Shown one piece after another: positions 47,853-60,008 of a stretch of 64,000 nucleotides of DNA. Position numbers and translations under genes: made by a program. The stretch is from Phlebiopsis flavidoalba. Lineage: Eukaryota > Basidiomycota > Agaricomycetes > Polyporales > Phanerochaetaceae. Under the pieces are notes generated by a model. The model worked only from the letters and a program-made list of their open reading frames with translations, did no database searches and was not told the origin of the DNA. Location: contig JAOCPU010000010.1 of the NCBI GenBank assembly GCA_035772785.1, forward strand, positions 372,001 to 436,000, given 5' to 3'. How positions within the stretch are numbered: the stretch's first letter is position 1; every line of letters begins with the position of its first letter.

Positions 47853-48459
47853 GAGTGACTTCCCGCAGGCCGTTTAGAACCAGTTTTGCAGTTCTAAACG
47901 ATAGATTTGAGCAATTTGAAATGAAAGCGTGACACTTTCAAACTCCGAAGGGGGGCAAATGGATGGGGGTGGTCGTTCTAAACTGCGAATCTGGTACATC
48001 CGTCCTGCACGATGTGCCAGACCAAAAACCCAGTTCTAAACCCTGAAGCGCTGGCGATCGTGATGGGACTGCCGTTTTAAGCCTGGATCGGGCACACCGC
48101 CTCACGATGGCGGCCGAGCTCCTTAGCGCGCCGACGCCGCCTCTGCCTCTTGCTCACGTTTCCCTCGATGCCCAGTCGTTCAAATTTGGTTTTTTCGTGT
48201 AAATTACTCTAAAACCTCTTTTTAACCACGTTTTGATGGTCGCATGGGGACACAAGCTCAATAGCTAGACCGCTGCGAAGGATCCGCTGTAGGCGGTGGT
48301 GCGTGGAAGACGCGGGTTTAATCTAGGTTTATTCTGGTTCTAAACTGGCTACGGTTTAGAACTTTTTTTCGACTATATCGCACCATCCTTGCTGGTCACA
48401 CATTTCACACTCCGCACTATGAATCTATTTGGTTCTAAAAAGCCTGCGGGAAGTCACTC
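47853..48459. mobile_element. MITE-like TIR element, 607 bases, TSD ACA
   Basis: The left end begins GAGTGACTTCCCGCAGGC (47853) and the right end is its reverse complement, GCCTGCGGGAAGTCACTC (48442-48459). Extended arms are 29 bases (47853-47881 and 48431-48459) with two mismatches. The element is flanked on both sides by ACA (47850-47852; 48460-48462), consistent with a 3-base target-site duplication. Inside, the word GTTCTAAAC recurs in both orientations near both ends, like subterminal transposase-binding repeats. No coding frame. It sits in the shared promoter of the LRR gene and the Gbp2-like gene, ending 86 bases before the latter's start. Confidence 0.85.
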
Positions 48460-48545
48460 ACAGACTCCGTCGACTCTTCTCACCGCGACCACCACTCCTC
48501 TACCGTGTCTCTTGCCTTACCTATTTCAGCTATGGACGTGTCGAA

Positions 48546-50898
48546 ATGAAGCCCAAGGATGAATTCGAGGAGGAGGAGAAATGTGAGCGCGAGCGCGAGC
48601 AGCGAGACAGAGATAGAGACTCTGACCTGCGGGACCGGGACACGGGAAGAGAGACCAGACGTGATCGCGACTTGAAGGAGAGAGACAGGACGACCGGGGT
48701 CGTGTGAGCGCGGACGCCCCAACGACAGGCGGCGACCCCGGTATGTCGGCGCAATTTTCTGGGCTCATTGTCGCGTGGTTTATTACCCAGTATGAAGCGG
48801 TCGCAGCCGCAGAAGCGACCATTGGGAGCCTGAAGAGGCGTCGGAGCAGCGATGTGAGTACCACACTGGTTGTATTGAGTACTGTCGCGGTTGACTCAAT
48901 TTTCAGGGTTTTTACTTGCAGCGCGTCGCAGAAGGTCTCGTACCAGGTCTCGCTCACGCTCCCGTAAGCGTTCTGCTTCGCCACGCAGACGTTCGCCGCT
49001 CGCGTTCGCACTCCAAGTCGCCTCGCTCTCGCTCCCGGTCGCGTAGCCGAGACCGCCGACCCACGGACTCATTCGCTCGCTCGTTGGGCGGTCCGATGAA
49101 CGCGCCACATGAAGAGGCGGTCGAGTTTGCCAAGCACAGCAAGAGAGAAAACCGGGTCTACGTCGGCAATCTCAGCTACGACGTCAAGTACAGGGACCTG
49201 ATGGAATTCATGAGGGGAGGTGGGTTGGGGAATCTCAGATTAGCTTTTCGTATTCGAGTGCAGAGGCGTGGTGGGCGATGCTTCAAATCCCAAGTTCGAG
49301 CGGGGGCAGAGTTTTTGCTCGGGAGTGGAAGTCGTGGAGTTTCTGGTTTACTCATTGATGGATGGCGAGAGTGAGGAATGGTTATTGATGGGAGCTTTCT
49401 TTTGGGATGTTAGCTGGTGAGGTCCTCTTCGCCGAAGTCTTGATCACTCCCACCGGCATCTCGAAAGGCTGCGGGTAAGTCGAATTCCTGTCTTGTTTGA
49501 CTCTGTACTAAACATGTCAAACAGCATCGTCGAATTCGCTTCTCAAGAAGACTCTCAACGGGCCATTCGTGAGCTCTCCGAGCAGCCGCTCCTCGGACGT
49601 CCCCGTTTTCATCCGGGAGGTGAGCATATTTTTTCAGGTCCGCGCTTCACTGTCTAAGACTACTCAAGGATCGCGAAAACGAATCGCGGTTCGGCGCAAC
49701 TCCCGTCCCAGGTAAGATAGGTATGGCAATGGCTGGCCAGGGCTTGAATGCGGCCCCCGCCCCCTCGCCGGCGCCCCCACCATAACTATTTCGCATCGGG
49801 AAGCAACCCAGGGAACCAGCTGTATGTTGGAAACACGTGCGTATTTTTCTCTCTGTGAACCTTCAAGCACCTAAACAATGGAATGGCAGTTGCCTTACCA
49901 AGCTGGTTGGCAAGACCTCAAAGACCTCTTCCGCTCAGCGGGGAATATCATTCGCGCTGACATCAACATCGGCGCTGATGGCCGCCGCCCAAAGGATCCG
50001 GTACCGTCATCGTCGAGACCGATGCAAAGGATGCGCAGCAATCTATCAGTGGGTGTTACACTTCGTGGGAAGAACTAGACGTGTATTCAGTCTGACATTA
50101 GGCATGTACAATGGTTTCGAGTGGTACGGTCGTACACTCGAAGTGAGAGAGGTGAGAAAAGTTCCTCATCATAGCGATGCTGTTTGCTCAAGTCTGTAGG
50201 ATCGCTATGCCGGATTGTCTGGCCCCGGTGCGTACCGTGGAGGAGGCTTGCGTGGCGGCCTTTTCGTGGTGGCCTTCGTGGCGGGTACAGAGGTAGCTTT
50301 CCGGGGTGGCTTCCGTGCGGATACGGTGGTGGCCCGGTGCCGGTCGCGACTTCTCCAACGATCTCTACGCCGACATACTCCGGCCCTGACCAGGCCGCCC
50401 CTGGTGGCGGTATGGGTAGTTACGGGGAGGCTACGGAGGCGGTTATGGCGGTGCCGCCCGGCTTCGAACGCCGAACCAAGCCAGCAGATCATGGTTCGCA
50501 ACGTGAGCATTTCCGCGTCAATGTGAATCAACAGATGTTGATCATCTTTTGTAGCTCCCTTGGTCGACTGCGAATCGAGGATCTGGTAGAGCTGTTGTTC
50601 GAGACCACCGGACAAAGTCGAGTTGGCCGAAATTCTGTTCGAGGGTACCCGCTCTCGAAGGGGGTGCGGTTGTTGTTCAGTCGCATCGCTCAAGTGACTG
50701 AAGCAGAGACTGCCATCGGTACGATTCGTAGCATGAGATTATTAAGCGGGGTCACTGACTCGGTCCTTTCTAGCCAAATTCCAGCCAATATATTACGGCG
50801 GCGGCCGGCCTCAACTTGACGTCCGTTTTAACGACCGTGGCACACCATTCACCCTAGTGCCGTCTAAGGGCGGTCAAGCGGCGCCCATGCAAGCGTGA
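48546..50898 (+). CDS. Gbp2/Hrb1-like SR-type protein with three RRMs
   Basis: Poly(A)+ RNA-binding protein linked to mRNA surveillance and export. Start at 48546 ([18 protein letters not shown]) opens an RD-rich N-terminus, then an RS stretch ([20 protein letters not shown]). RRM1: [59 protein letters not shown]2: NQLYVGN, then after an intron [20 protein letters not shown], and [17 protein letters not shown] Gly/Arg/Tyr-rich linker follows (50220-50450). RRM3: LPWSTAN near 50553, then an ELFETTGQ-like helix and [10 protein letters not shown]. The end is QAAPMQA with stop 50896-50898. The order matches fungal Gbp2/Hrb1 proteins, so it is full length. At least three shifts occur, for example near 49995 and 50560. 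The MITE lies in its promoter. Confidence 0.85.
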
Positions 50899-50902
50899 AA
50901 GT

Positions 50903-50965
50903 CCCCCCCCCCCTAAGAGTATGCCGCACGCCCGTTTAATCTTTTTCGGGGAAAGGGGGGGGGGG
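50903..50965. repeat. Inverted homopolymers: C11 then G11
   Basis: Eleven C (50903-50913) start four bases after the Gbp2-like stop codon; eleven G (50955-50965) follow 41 bases later. The transcript could fold into a poly(C)-poly(G) hairpin in the 3' UTR. Exact run lengths are doubtful given the indel pattern in this window. Confidence 0.7.
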
Positions 50966-50969
50966 TCGT

Positions 50970-51765
50970 CGTTCTGAAACGCACCCCACTCTCTTGCCAA
51001 GTCTTCGGGTTGCCCAAACACAACGCTCAGCTCCTCTGCAGGTATATGCTAAGTCAGTTAAGTGAAGAATCGATACGTCTACACCTCATACTCCTACGTG
51101 GTTACTGTGTCTGTTGCACATATTATAAGAGTCTGTACGCAGAGTGACACTATATTCTTATGTATTTGCATTTTGCGCCCACTCCGATGGATGCCGTATA
51201 AGAGGGTTACGGTGCTATGGTAGAGTAACTGTACGTCAACAGTACTGGGTTGACCCGCATGCGTGGTGGCGATGCAAAATCTGTGTTGAGTGCTTGTCGG
51301 GAGAATTTGTGGCACATCTTAGTTCACAGGGGCCTGTCATTCCCGGATATCATGATAGAGAACACAGCGCGTATAAATTGCGTTTCAAAAACTTAGTCGT
51401 ACATTAAGGTCATTATCTGCAACTGTCCATATAACCTTATGATATATTTCTAGGCACTGTATTGCCAGACCCTTCCAGCTTCGCAAAATCCCAAGGTAAT
51501 AAAACGGACATCGCCCATGAAGAACAGTGTTTGAACGCAAATTTTTCTTCAGGAGTGTGCGAGGGCATCCGAAGAGGTGATTAAGTGCGGCAGTGCCTCG
51601 CACATCAGGCTGCAAGAGTGCCGTAGTGCGGGTGGGGCGTAAAAATGACGCCACGGTTGCATCATATCATCCGCTTGATGCGGACTACGTTTCCGATATC
51701 TGAACCTGGTCTATCAGCCTAGCTCGCGACCAAGCGTCAAAGTACTTACTGGGGACGCCGGTGTA
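50970..51765. other. No recognisable gene
   Basis: About 800 bases downstream of the Gbp2-like gene. Short frames on both strands have no family motif. Confidence 0.35.
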
Positions 51766-51769
51766 TGAC

Positions 51770-53474
51770 TGCGAAGACCGTTGGACGGAGCGGCGTTTGC
51801 ATGCTTTCCACACGCCCCGAGGACGATGCTTTTCTGAGCAAGCTCAATATCGTCCGTGCCCGAACACATCGTCAGAGTCGTCGTACTGGCTACTTGATGA
51901 ATCCGAACGATATGTGCTCCAAATAATTACCAATATCGCCAATGATGCCCGTGTTTGGGGTGAACACTGCGCTCAGAAATGCCCATGGTACCCGGCAAGA
52001 GTTGGGAACGACGTTGGGTAGTCGATTGTGCCGGCTTGTCGCAAGTTCATGATGAAAAGCGGCACATTAGGATAGGGGGCTGGAAGACGTGCTGCGTGAG
52101 TACTTGGTCAAGGGTAGTGCAAAACGCTAAATGTCTCACCGCGCTTCTGTAATAAAGGGGCCGAGAGGCGCAGCGTCTTGATAGAACACATGTGAGGGCT
52201 ATACGATGAGACATATTCCACGCTACTGACCGAGTTGAACGTAATCATCTGAATGATGTTTGATGGCAAGTAGTAGCCTATGGGCAATACGATGTCAGAC
52301 ACGACAGAAGTGACAGACTCTATCTCAACTCACACGAAGTATACCGTCCCTTGAAGCTACGTCAATATTCTGGCGCTCACCAAGCTTGTCAAAGCTCACC
52401 GTCTCGCAAAAGACATGTTGAAATAGATAAAGAAAGGCCCAGTCTTCGAGAGCGTTTCCACAAGTGAAAAGTCTTGATCCAGGTACAGACGAGAACGATG
52501 GTGTCTGCTGCTATCAGCGCAGAACGCGTAATGTATGTCACTATAACAAAATTGTTTCGGTCAGATGAGTTCAGCTGACTCCGTGGTGTGGCGTACAACT
52601 AGATTAACGGTATACATAAGTCCACAGACGGAGGTTCATGACGCGAAAACGCACTCGTTATCCAAGGCCTCGGAGTATGTGATATTCTCAGAGCAGCCAA
52701 ACTCCGGGTCAAAATAAAAGATAGAGTGAACCCAAGTGAACTGACCATGTTATAGTTTGTGTCGTGACTTGTAAAAGATAAGTGACAACTCACCACATCG
52801 GTTCCTATAGGTACAATAGGCCTAGAACAAACACCACACCGCGAATAGGGTGTAATTGCGATCCCATAGCGCGAAAACTCGCAATGCAGAGAATACTGAC
52901 TTCAGGAAGTGTGAGTCGCCTGAAGGATTCGGACCGAATACGACACTCACGTGAGGTTTGTATGAAGCCGATAACTAGACTAAATATGCCAGTGATTACT
53001 TGCGTCGGGGTAGCAGCTGTTGACTTGATTGAGTCGGATTGACCTGCGTGAGCGGTCGATACGCACCTCTAGACCGTCAAAGTATCGTGTTGAGTATCAT
53101 CCAATTTATTGACGGATGCGGAGTGGTACACACCTGAGACGTTACTGGAACCCATATGAATATTTGGTCGATAATCATAGTCCATCGTGTTGTGACAAGC
53201 AAAAGCGATGTCAAGGTGAATTTCCGCTTCCAAACCGTTTCAATCTCTTGGTTCAGGGTAATAAAGTATTCAAACGCAATGAGAGCTAATTAAACAAGTT
53301 TGAGCTTCGAAATCAGGGGAGAAGCGGCGGACTTACCGGTCACGGCAACAAGGCATAATTGAAAGTGATTCTGGAGATTTGAGTAAGCGATACTCCTGTG
53401 CCATGCATACGAACTCACAGTTTGAGATGCGATTTCGATCAATTCCGACCCTGGTCATCATCAGAGTCAGACAT
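51770..53474 (-). CDS. DUF6533-type multi-pass membrane protein
   Basis: Agaricomycete family of unknown function. Start at 53474 (MSDSDDDQG), a GTGAGTTCG intron, then NHFQLCLVAVT, a GTAAGTCC intron, and ALIAFEYFITLNQEIETVWK followed by RKFTLTSLLLVTTRWTMIID. That is the conserved N-terminal DUF6533 block with its first helices. Later exons give SALRVFALWDRNYTLFAVW (helix), DPEFGCSENITYSEALDNEC (luminal Cys loop), AADTIVLVCTWIKTFHLWKR (helix), LLRDG and LLAINIIQMITFN (helix). A plausible cytosolic tail (GTDDIELAQKSIVLG) extends to about 51770, but the stop is not fixed. Most exons read cleanly; shifts occur near 53450 and 52860. Confidence 0.75.
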
Positions 53475-55163
53475 CTTGACGATGCAACACTTGTACAGCG
53501 AGAAGGATGGGACGCGCGAAAAAACGACAGTAGACAAGGGTAGATGCCGGAGGGGGTACCCGAGCGGCCAAAGCACTCGCTTATTGACGAGTCGAGAGGC
53601 TGAACATGGCGATCAGGAGCAGACGACGCGCCGATTGGGGTGGCAGTGGATTTGGGCTGAGTCGATTATGTACGCAAGGCAAGCGTTCATCTCAGACTGA
53701 AAATCCCCCGACCAGCCCGCCAGGGTCGCCAAGTGATCGTCAATCTTGCCAAATATGGACTAGTCTCAGCACAAGTTATTGGCGCATCAAAAGAGCGCCC
53801 CGAATCCACCTGGGGCGAGACGCCCTAGGGACCTTTCCGTCTACCAAGGTCTACGGAAAAGCGGACACGTACGAGGACGACATTGAACTAGATAAATGTC
53901 AATTTTTTGCAGTGCACACAAACCAGGCCCTTGCTGCCTAGAAACTCTGTACGAGATGCTGCGACCTGAGGAGCGAAGCCGCGCATAAAAATATTTCGCC
54001 AGCCGTCGCATTCAGCCCTGATCCATCGCCGTGTAAGGGGCTAGAAACATTCTTAATCTTCGTAGCCTGTGTAACATTCCCCTCGAGGGCTGACTCGTAT
54101 TGTACCCCTACGTCCTAAGGACTATCCAGGTCGGAGTCCGAGTCGGCTTCCGAGTCCTGGCTAGAGCGAAGCGTGTTCCGGAGCATCAGACTTTTCACCG
54201 AATCATGTTTTTGTAGGTCTTTGTCTAAAAGTAGGAAGCATCCTCTTAGCCTGTAACGCATTACAAAGCGGACAAATCCTTTACTCTGAGACTCACTATC
54301 TGCTGATATGAACTGGTTGCTGTGGGCGAGCCGCAGACGTGGGGCACATTCGCACCAGGCGTACGGAGTGACAATGATCAACATTCCGGGAGTATCCGCA
54401 GATCAATGATAGGTTTGTGCCGGTTGCGCCGCCGGACGCCACGAATGCGCTCATGCCTAACCAGAAGCCCGTTCCTGGCCGAGGCCCTAACAGGTGGGGA
54501 AAAGCGCTCCCCTCAGGTCGCCTCAAGGATTGAACGCTTTCAGAGAGTCATGGCGCTGTGCGGCCACGCGTCTTCAAGTGTGGACATCTGGACCGTATAA
54601 CTAATGCCTCACTACTCCAATCGCTCTGTCATGCGCGCGGCGTCTACTAGGTGGAATCCTGCTGACATGAAGCTCAAAATGCTTAATGTGGGCATGTGAA
54701 ATGGTAACGTGCTTGGGAGTCAGTAGGGATCTACGTACTCTCACCCCACCCAGACGAAGCATCAATGAGAGTCCACTTCCAAAGCAGGGAAGCCAACAGT
54801 AATGTGACGTTGGGTGGAAGTGCACATCATGCCAATTTACGACGGACCCCTGGCAAATCAAGTATACCCTCCAATGACTGCAGGAATCCTCACATCTTCC
54901 TTATAATAAGAATACCATCACAATGCTGAAAGTACAATTCAGGTAAGTTGTATCTCGGCGATTGGACACTGCCGCTTTGCAATCCACGTCTGCTGTTGTT
55001 CTCTAGTGATCCTTATTCAGTCACGGGAGTCAGATGCATTGAGCTCTCGAGCTTCTGACAAAGCAAGCCGGGAATGGCGAGCAGTCCATCCATACCTGCC
55101 TTGAACGTGCCGGTATGGAAGGCGGCTGCCTTTGGTCTATATAGACACTGCTCTTGCAGAGTC
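53475..55163. other. No recognisable gene
   Basis: Holds a plus frame (53606-53941) and minus frames (54526-54296; 54384-54115). The last ends in an acidic tail (SSQDSEADSDSDLDSP) and is the most protein-like. No family motif or start was found. A tRNA-like 26-base stretch at 53549 is discussed under rejected items. Confidence 0.35.
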
Positions 55164-56397
55164 ATGGGTAGCTCAGCTATCCCAACTAGTACTCCACACG
55201 ATGTCTGCTCCTCTTATCTCTATATTCGAGCCCCGCGCACGTCCGTACTCTGGTCGCGCTCGTGCACATCTTGCCGAGCTCAAGCCGAGTCGCCGCTCAT
55301 CCGCAGCTGGGAGCCTCGCTCGAAGCAGATCAAAGCAGGGCTAGCGGAACGCGCCACCCGACCTACTGATAAGTTGACTCGTAAGCTTTATTTTCTATAA
55401 ATAATTGATCGCAGCGTACTGATTTCTTTTCTTTTGTACGTAGGCGCGACCTTTGTGGGATACCTTATCCAAGATAATCAAGACTTGTGGCAGAAGTTAC
55501 TTACCAATCCGTTTTGCATGAAGATGAAAGCGTGCGGCCGCCAACGACGAGGCAGTGCTCAATGAGGCTTCAAGTGGTATTCCTGTGGTAAGTTTAGTAC
55601 ATAACGCTTATGATCATTACGTTGTGAACTTACTCCCTTGGTGGCGCGCAGCAAGACTTCTTGTACTGCGTCAGGCTCATGACCTACGAATCTGACCGGC
55701 CGGCAAGGCAACTAATCAGGACAATTTCAACACATCCGCGGGACGAGTTTCTTTCGGTTTTCGGACGACGCCGAGTATGCTAAAGAGTCTCTAGCGACGT
55801 GTACAACTGCCTCGCCCAAAGGACTGGGTATACAAGACTCCCATGCTCTAGAAGCTACCCCAACGGAAGCTCTGAAGTGTTCGTACACCGACTTCCAGAT
55901 TACAACCGCGAGCACTTCTTCCTGTGGTAATGGGACTGGTAGCTATGATTCCCTGTATTCAGGCAAGTTTTTTGGCGACCGTCTCGGTGTTGAAGTAAAA
56001 TCGAAATAACATTGGGCTCGCAGTCGTATTAGTACCGAAGGAAGAAACGAGAGAAGATTGCAGTAGTAACCTCAAGGACAACTCTACGCACAAAGGTCGG
56101 TATATGCTCGACGATACTTGGAACCCTGTGCTCAAGCTACGCTGTATACACTATCTGGTACAATTTGTGGGCAGTCGAGAACGCCAAATATGAAGACTCA
56201 ACCACTCATCAGAAAGGTAAGCGGTCTTGTAGTACCTTTCCACACAACTTCGATGCTCATCTCCATCCCCCACTGACAGAGTTCTTAGTATCCAAAACGT
56301 CGATGAATGGAAAGACCACTATCCCGAGGCTACGAAGATTTTCAGGCGAGCGTGCCAGGGAGAAATAGATCTCTGGGCAACGGCTTTTGAAGCCTGA
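55164..56397 (+). CDS. TenA/THI-4 (heme-oxygenase-like fold) protein
   Basis: TenA-family proteins are all-helical; bacterial and yeast members hydrolyse or salvage thiamine-related pyrimidines, but many fungal members have unknown substrates. A likely start at 55164 is followed by ATFVGYLIQDNQDLWQKLL after an intron (about 55380-55442). Then come DEAVLNEASSGIPV before a GTAAGT donor (55591), and QDFLYCVRLMTYESD. Near 56150 YNLWAVENAKYEDSTTHQK matches the strongly conserved TenA block, followed by a GTAAGC intron. The C-terminal helix is ACQGEIDLWATAFEA with stop 56395-56397. The N-terminal helix before 55330 is scrambled by frame changes. Convergent with the aldehyde dehydrogenase gene. Confidence 0.65.
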
Positions 56398-56691
56398 GGA
56401 CGTATGAGCTTCGCAAAGCACCGAGGAATGTTATGTGGTTGTCAAGAGTCCCTTGTAAGTCGGATATTCCGTGTGGTAATTCTAGTCATTTGCCTGTGTA
56501 CATTACGCTGCAGACGCGAATATCCTTGCTGCGTCCCCCAATATATCCGACGTTATATGACACAACCAGCTTTCCAAGAAAAAGCACAAACCTACACTTT
56601 CAAACGTCGAACGGGTACAAATACTAAACGATCAACAAGAAAACCCGATAAATAATCATCACACATTACTCGCCCGTCTCAACTTCGAAAG
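56398..56691. other. Convergent 3' intergenic region
   Basis: About 290 bases between the stop of the TenA-like gene and the stop of the aldehyde dehydrogenase. Expected to hold both terminators; no specific signal identified. Confidence 0.4.
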
Positions 56692-59150
56692 TCACACCCT
56701 AGACGCGGCACGCCGCTTGATCAGAACCGCGGAGAACGCGCCAACGAGGGCCAATACGACCCAGATGGGCCCACCTCTTTCCACCTGCGGCTCCGGCACG
56801 TGGGGGCATCGACCCCGTCATCATCCGACGCAGATTCTTCACTTTGGTTTCCTAAATACACACGCATCAGCGAACGGTTTGCCGCACGAAAGAAGGGAGG
56901 AAAGCGTACGGTGTATGCGGGTATCGTCCTTTGAGGACAAGCGTGTCGATCCTGCGAAACGGTTAGCGCGGGGAGCGGATAAAGGAAGGGGACTCGCCAT
57001 TTGGGGTTGTCGATCGTGCCGCGGGAGGTGCGTGAAGGTGTCGAAGCCGTGCTTTCCGGTTGAGGTAGCCGCCAGCTGGTATATAGTCAGCGATGTGCTC
57101 GGAAGATAAATCTACTGAGGTGGATACTCACATCCGCTGGGGCCAATACCCGCCAAAGGGTAGGCCGGTAGCTATAACACATTGTTCAACAGCGTACAAC
57201 GGGAAAGACGTTGTCCGGACTCACTGCCGACATGGATCACGACTTCATTTGCGACCGCAGCACCGCTCTGTGTGTTGTCGAACACCTTGGCCTTGAATGC
57301 CGGGTCCTTGGTGAAAACATAGAGTGACAACGGAGGGTCCCTTTGGGTGTGTCAACGACGACTGTCTGAGGGAGGGGTGTACACATACCTAGAGTTTGAT
57401 GAGTTCGATGGCTTCATCAACACCACTAACAGGGACAACGGGCAGGATAGGTCCAAAGATCTCACTGCATTTGGTCAGTCGTGGAAAATATGTCGCAGGC
57501 CGCGGAACACATACTCCGCCATGGTCGAGTCGTCGAAAGGTACGTCCTTGATGACAGTCGGAGCGACGAAGCGGCTCTCGACGTCGACGTTGCCGCCGAT
57601 GACGATCTTGCCCTTCGTCTCGTCGATGTGTACCGTTTTAGCCGCGCGGCGTGAGCCGACGAAACGATGCGAGAGTAGGAGTCCGACTTCGCGATGTCAT
57701 CGGCGTAGAAGGACTTATATCTGCACACACATAGGGAGTCAGAGAGGGAATCGAGAGTTTTTGTTTGTTAGACTTACTCTTCCTTCAGAGCATTGACAAA
57801 TTTCTCCTGTGCTTCACGAGGAACAGTACGTAGTCTGGTGCGGTACAGATCTAGCAGCGTGTAATTAAGACAAGCCCTCGCAATTTTCGCGCATATACAC
57901 ATACTTGTCCTGCGTTCGCAATTTTACCCCACATAATTCTACGAGCAGCCAATTGAATGTCGGCTGTCTTGGGGTCGATGATAACGGGAGATTTGCCTAG
58001 TTGCAAGGTGAGGTCTGATACCACAGTCCAGCATCGTGCATGTACTAACCTCCAAGCTGTTGAATGCGTGAGTAAGACTGCGAATTGTCATAAGAAGAAG
58101 ATTTCGTACCTCTAGCGTCACAGGTGTGAGGTGCTTAGCTGCCGCCGTGCTGACTATCTTCGCAAACTCGTCCGCCACCTAGCTCACAGTTGGTGAATGA
58201 GGTAATTTCGAGTTGAAATGGTCGTACCAGTGTAAAGGACTAGGTTACGTGAGCATCATTCACGTTCGAGCTCATATGATGACTTACTATGGTCCCAAGG
58301 CAGCTCGAGAAGCTATGCTGAGGTTAGTTTAGTTCAGGCGATGACGGTTCAAGACGTTACCATTCGTCACAACGGGTACGTCGCCATTCACCACTCGAAA
58401 CCATGTCTGGGTCAAGATACTTTGGTACAAGTTCCGTGACGAGCTGACAGGTCGCGGGACAGAGTTCTGAGGGCTTCAGTACGACGCAGCATCCTGCAGC
58501 AATAGCACTAGCCTGGAGTGTTCATCAGTATACACGAAGTTTGTCTGTGTCCAGCAGCAACTTACGGCATGGCCGAGCAAGAGGAGCACCGGAAAGTAGG
58601 TTGAAGGGTGCGACAATGAGGACAAGCTCCTTCGGCTCTTTACGAATGCGAGGACCAGAAGCGAACCAGTTGAGGTCGAACCGTCTGAAAGCAAGATGAG
58701 GAGAGTATCCAAGACATGTGTAGGGAAACGCACGTCTTCTCTGTCTTGCCCACTTCTCGACGTTGTCATACGCGTCCTTAGCTTCTCCGATGCTTGGGTA
58801 GATGTCCAGTCTACATTCTGCTTCAGAAAATCTGCCATAATCATGATCAAAGGCTACGTACAGGTCAGACTCGATAGCAGGTCGGTTAAGATCCTGCTTC
58901 AAGGCTTCTGCAAACTGGGTCACATTGTCCTTCATCAACCAAGCTAACTGGGCAAGCTGTTCTTTGCGGTATGCGACTGGTTTTTGTCTTTTCCTGTTCG
59001 GGAACGCCTGTTTTAGCTCCGCATGAATCTATGGCGGGGTCAGCCTGACATTACAGAGTTTGACCGCCAATTGCGTGTGAGTGTCGCGTACCTTGGGAAT
59101 CTCTTCAACGGGTGTATACACTAGGGAGTCATAGTGGTGGATCGCTGCAA
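56692..59150 (-). CDS. Aldehyde dehydrogenase, class 3 type, C-terminal membrane anchor
   Basis: Oxidises aldehydes, probably fatty aldehydes by analogy with yeast Hfd1 and ALDH3A2. Order on the minus strand: YTPVEEIPK (59100), [40 protein letters not shown] (58660), then [28 protein letters not shown] with the catalytic Glu region (58150). [25 protein letters not shown] and, after an intron, CTAPDYVL follow; the catalytic Cys codon is 57845-57847. [20 protein letters not shown] lies near 57580, then [11 protein letters not shown] and HGFDTFTHL. The protein ends in a hydrophobic helix [18 protein letters not shown] and a stop at 56692-56694, so it is tail-anchored. The first exon with the ATG is not resolved. 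Indels near 58590 and 57155. Confidence 0.85.
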
Positions 59151-60008
59151 GTAAAGTAAGGGGGAAAGTTTAATATACACCCTACGCGTGTAAGGAGCCG
59201 TCGAAGGGAGTGGTAACCGTCAAGTCAAGTGTGTGCGTCCGGGAGTGTGGCAATAATCACAGAGTCCCAGGCCGCCTCGGAGTCGGGCATGACATTGATC
59301 GATTATGTCATCCCGACTCGCGTTTCGGGCGCTCAAGGGCGCACAATGTCTCTTTTTGACCGTCACCACCTACCACAGCGAATAATCTCAGGTTCGTGTC
59401 GTGCCACATCTCACTCACAGCCGTAAACTCATCAAAATTGTATAGAGTTTTGTGAATGATGTGCATAGATGAGTTGAAAACCAAGTTGTGATCGAAAACG
59501 CGAGTGGCGCAACGGGTTGCTCGTAGCTTTTGAAGGGAGTGCCTAAAAGCTTGCAGCTGAGTGATAACACGCGTTTTCTATTTCCTTACAAGAATAGCAT
59601 GGAAGCGTGTTGTTGTTAACGACTTTGCGAGAATTCTGCAGAGCGCTGCGTGAGAAGACAAGACGTTGCTCCTTGCCTTTCCTAATTCATGTCAAAGGCC
59701 ATGGTTCCGTGCGCTTGTCACCCCTGTCGTACACGCAGAGCCTTTTCCATGTGCGCTGAATACACCCGCTAAACTGATAACAATGCAGTTCATCGTCATT
59801 GGAGTTCTTCGCCCACGAAGAAGACCATCTGCGCGATTGCACCATAGGACGCTATTACACCATCCACGGCCCTGCCGTCTCGCCATCCCTACTATGTTTG
59901 ACGAAGAGCTTGATGGTTCACACACCACTTATCGCCTCAATGCCTGTAAAAAGACACCAGAGGTCAACGCAATTTTCGTACACTCTCCTGTCCAGCGACG
60001 ACTACGAA
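59151..60008. other. Divergent intergenic region
   Basis: About 860 bases between the divergent aldehyde dehydrogenase and MFS genes. Several plus frames near 59660-60000 are open but show no domain; they likely represent promoter and 5' UTR. Confidence 0.35.

Noticed and set aside
53549..53574. Stretch GGAGGGGGTACCCGAGCGGC followed by CAAAGC resembling the 5' end of an organellar or bacterial tRNA-Tyr
   Set aside because: Only the acceptor/D-arm portion matches. No anticodon stem, T-loop (GGTTCGA-type) or closing acceptor strand follows, so no tRNA is called.
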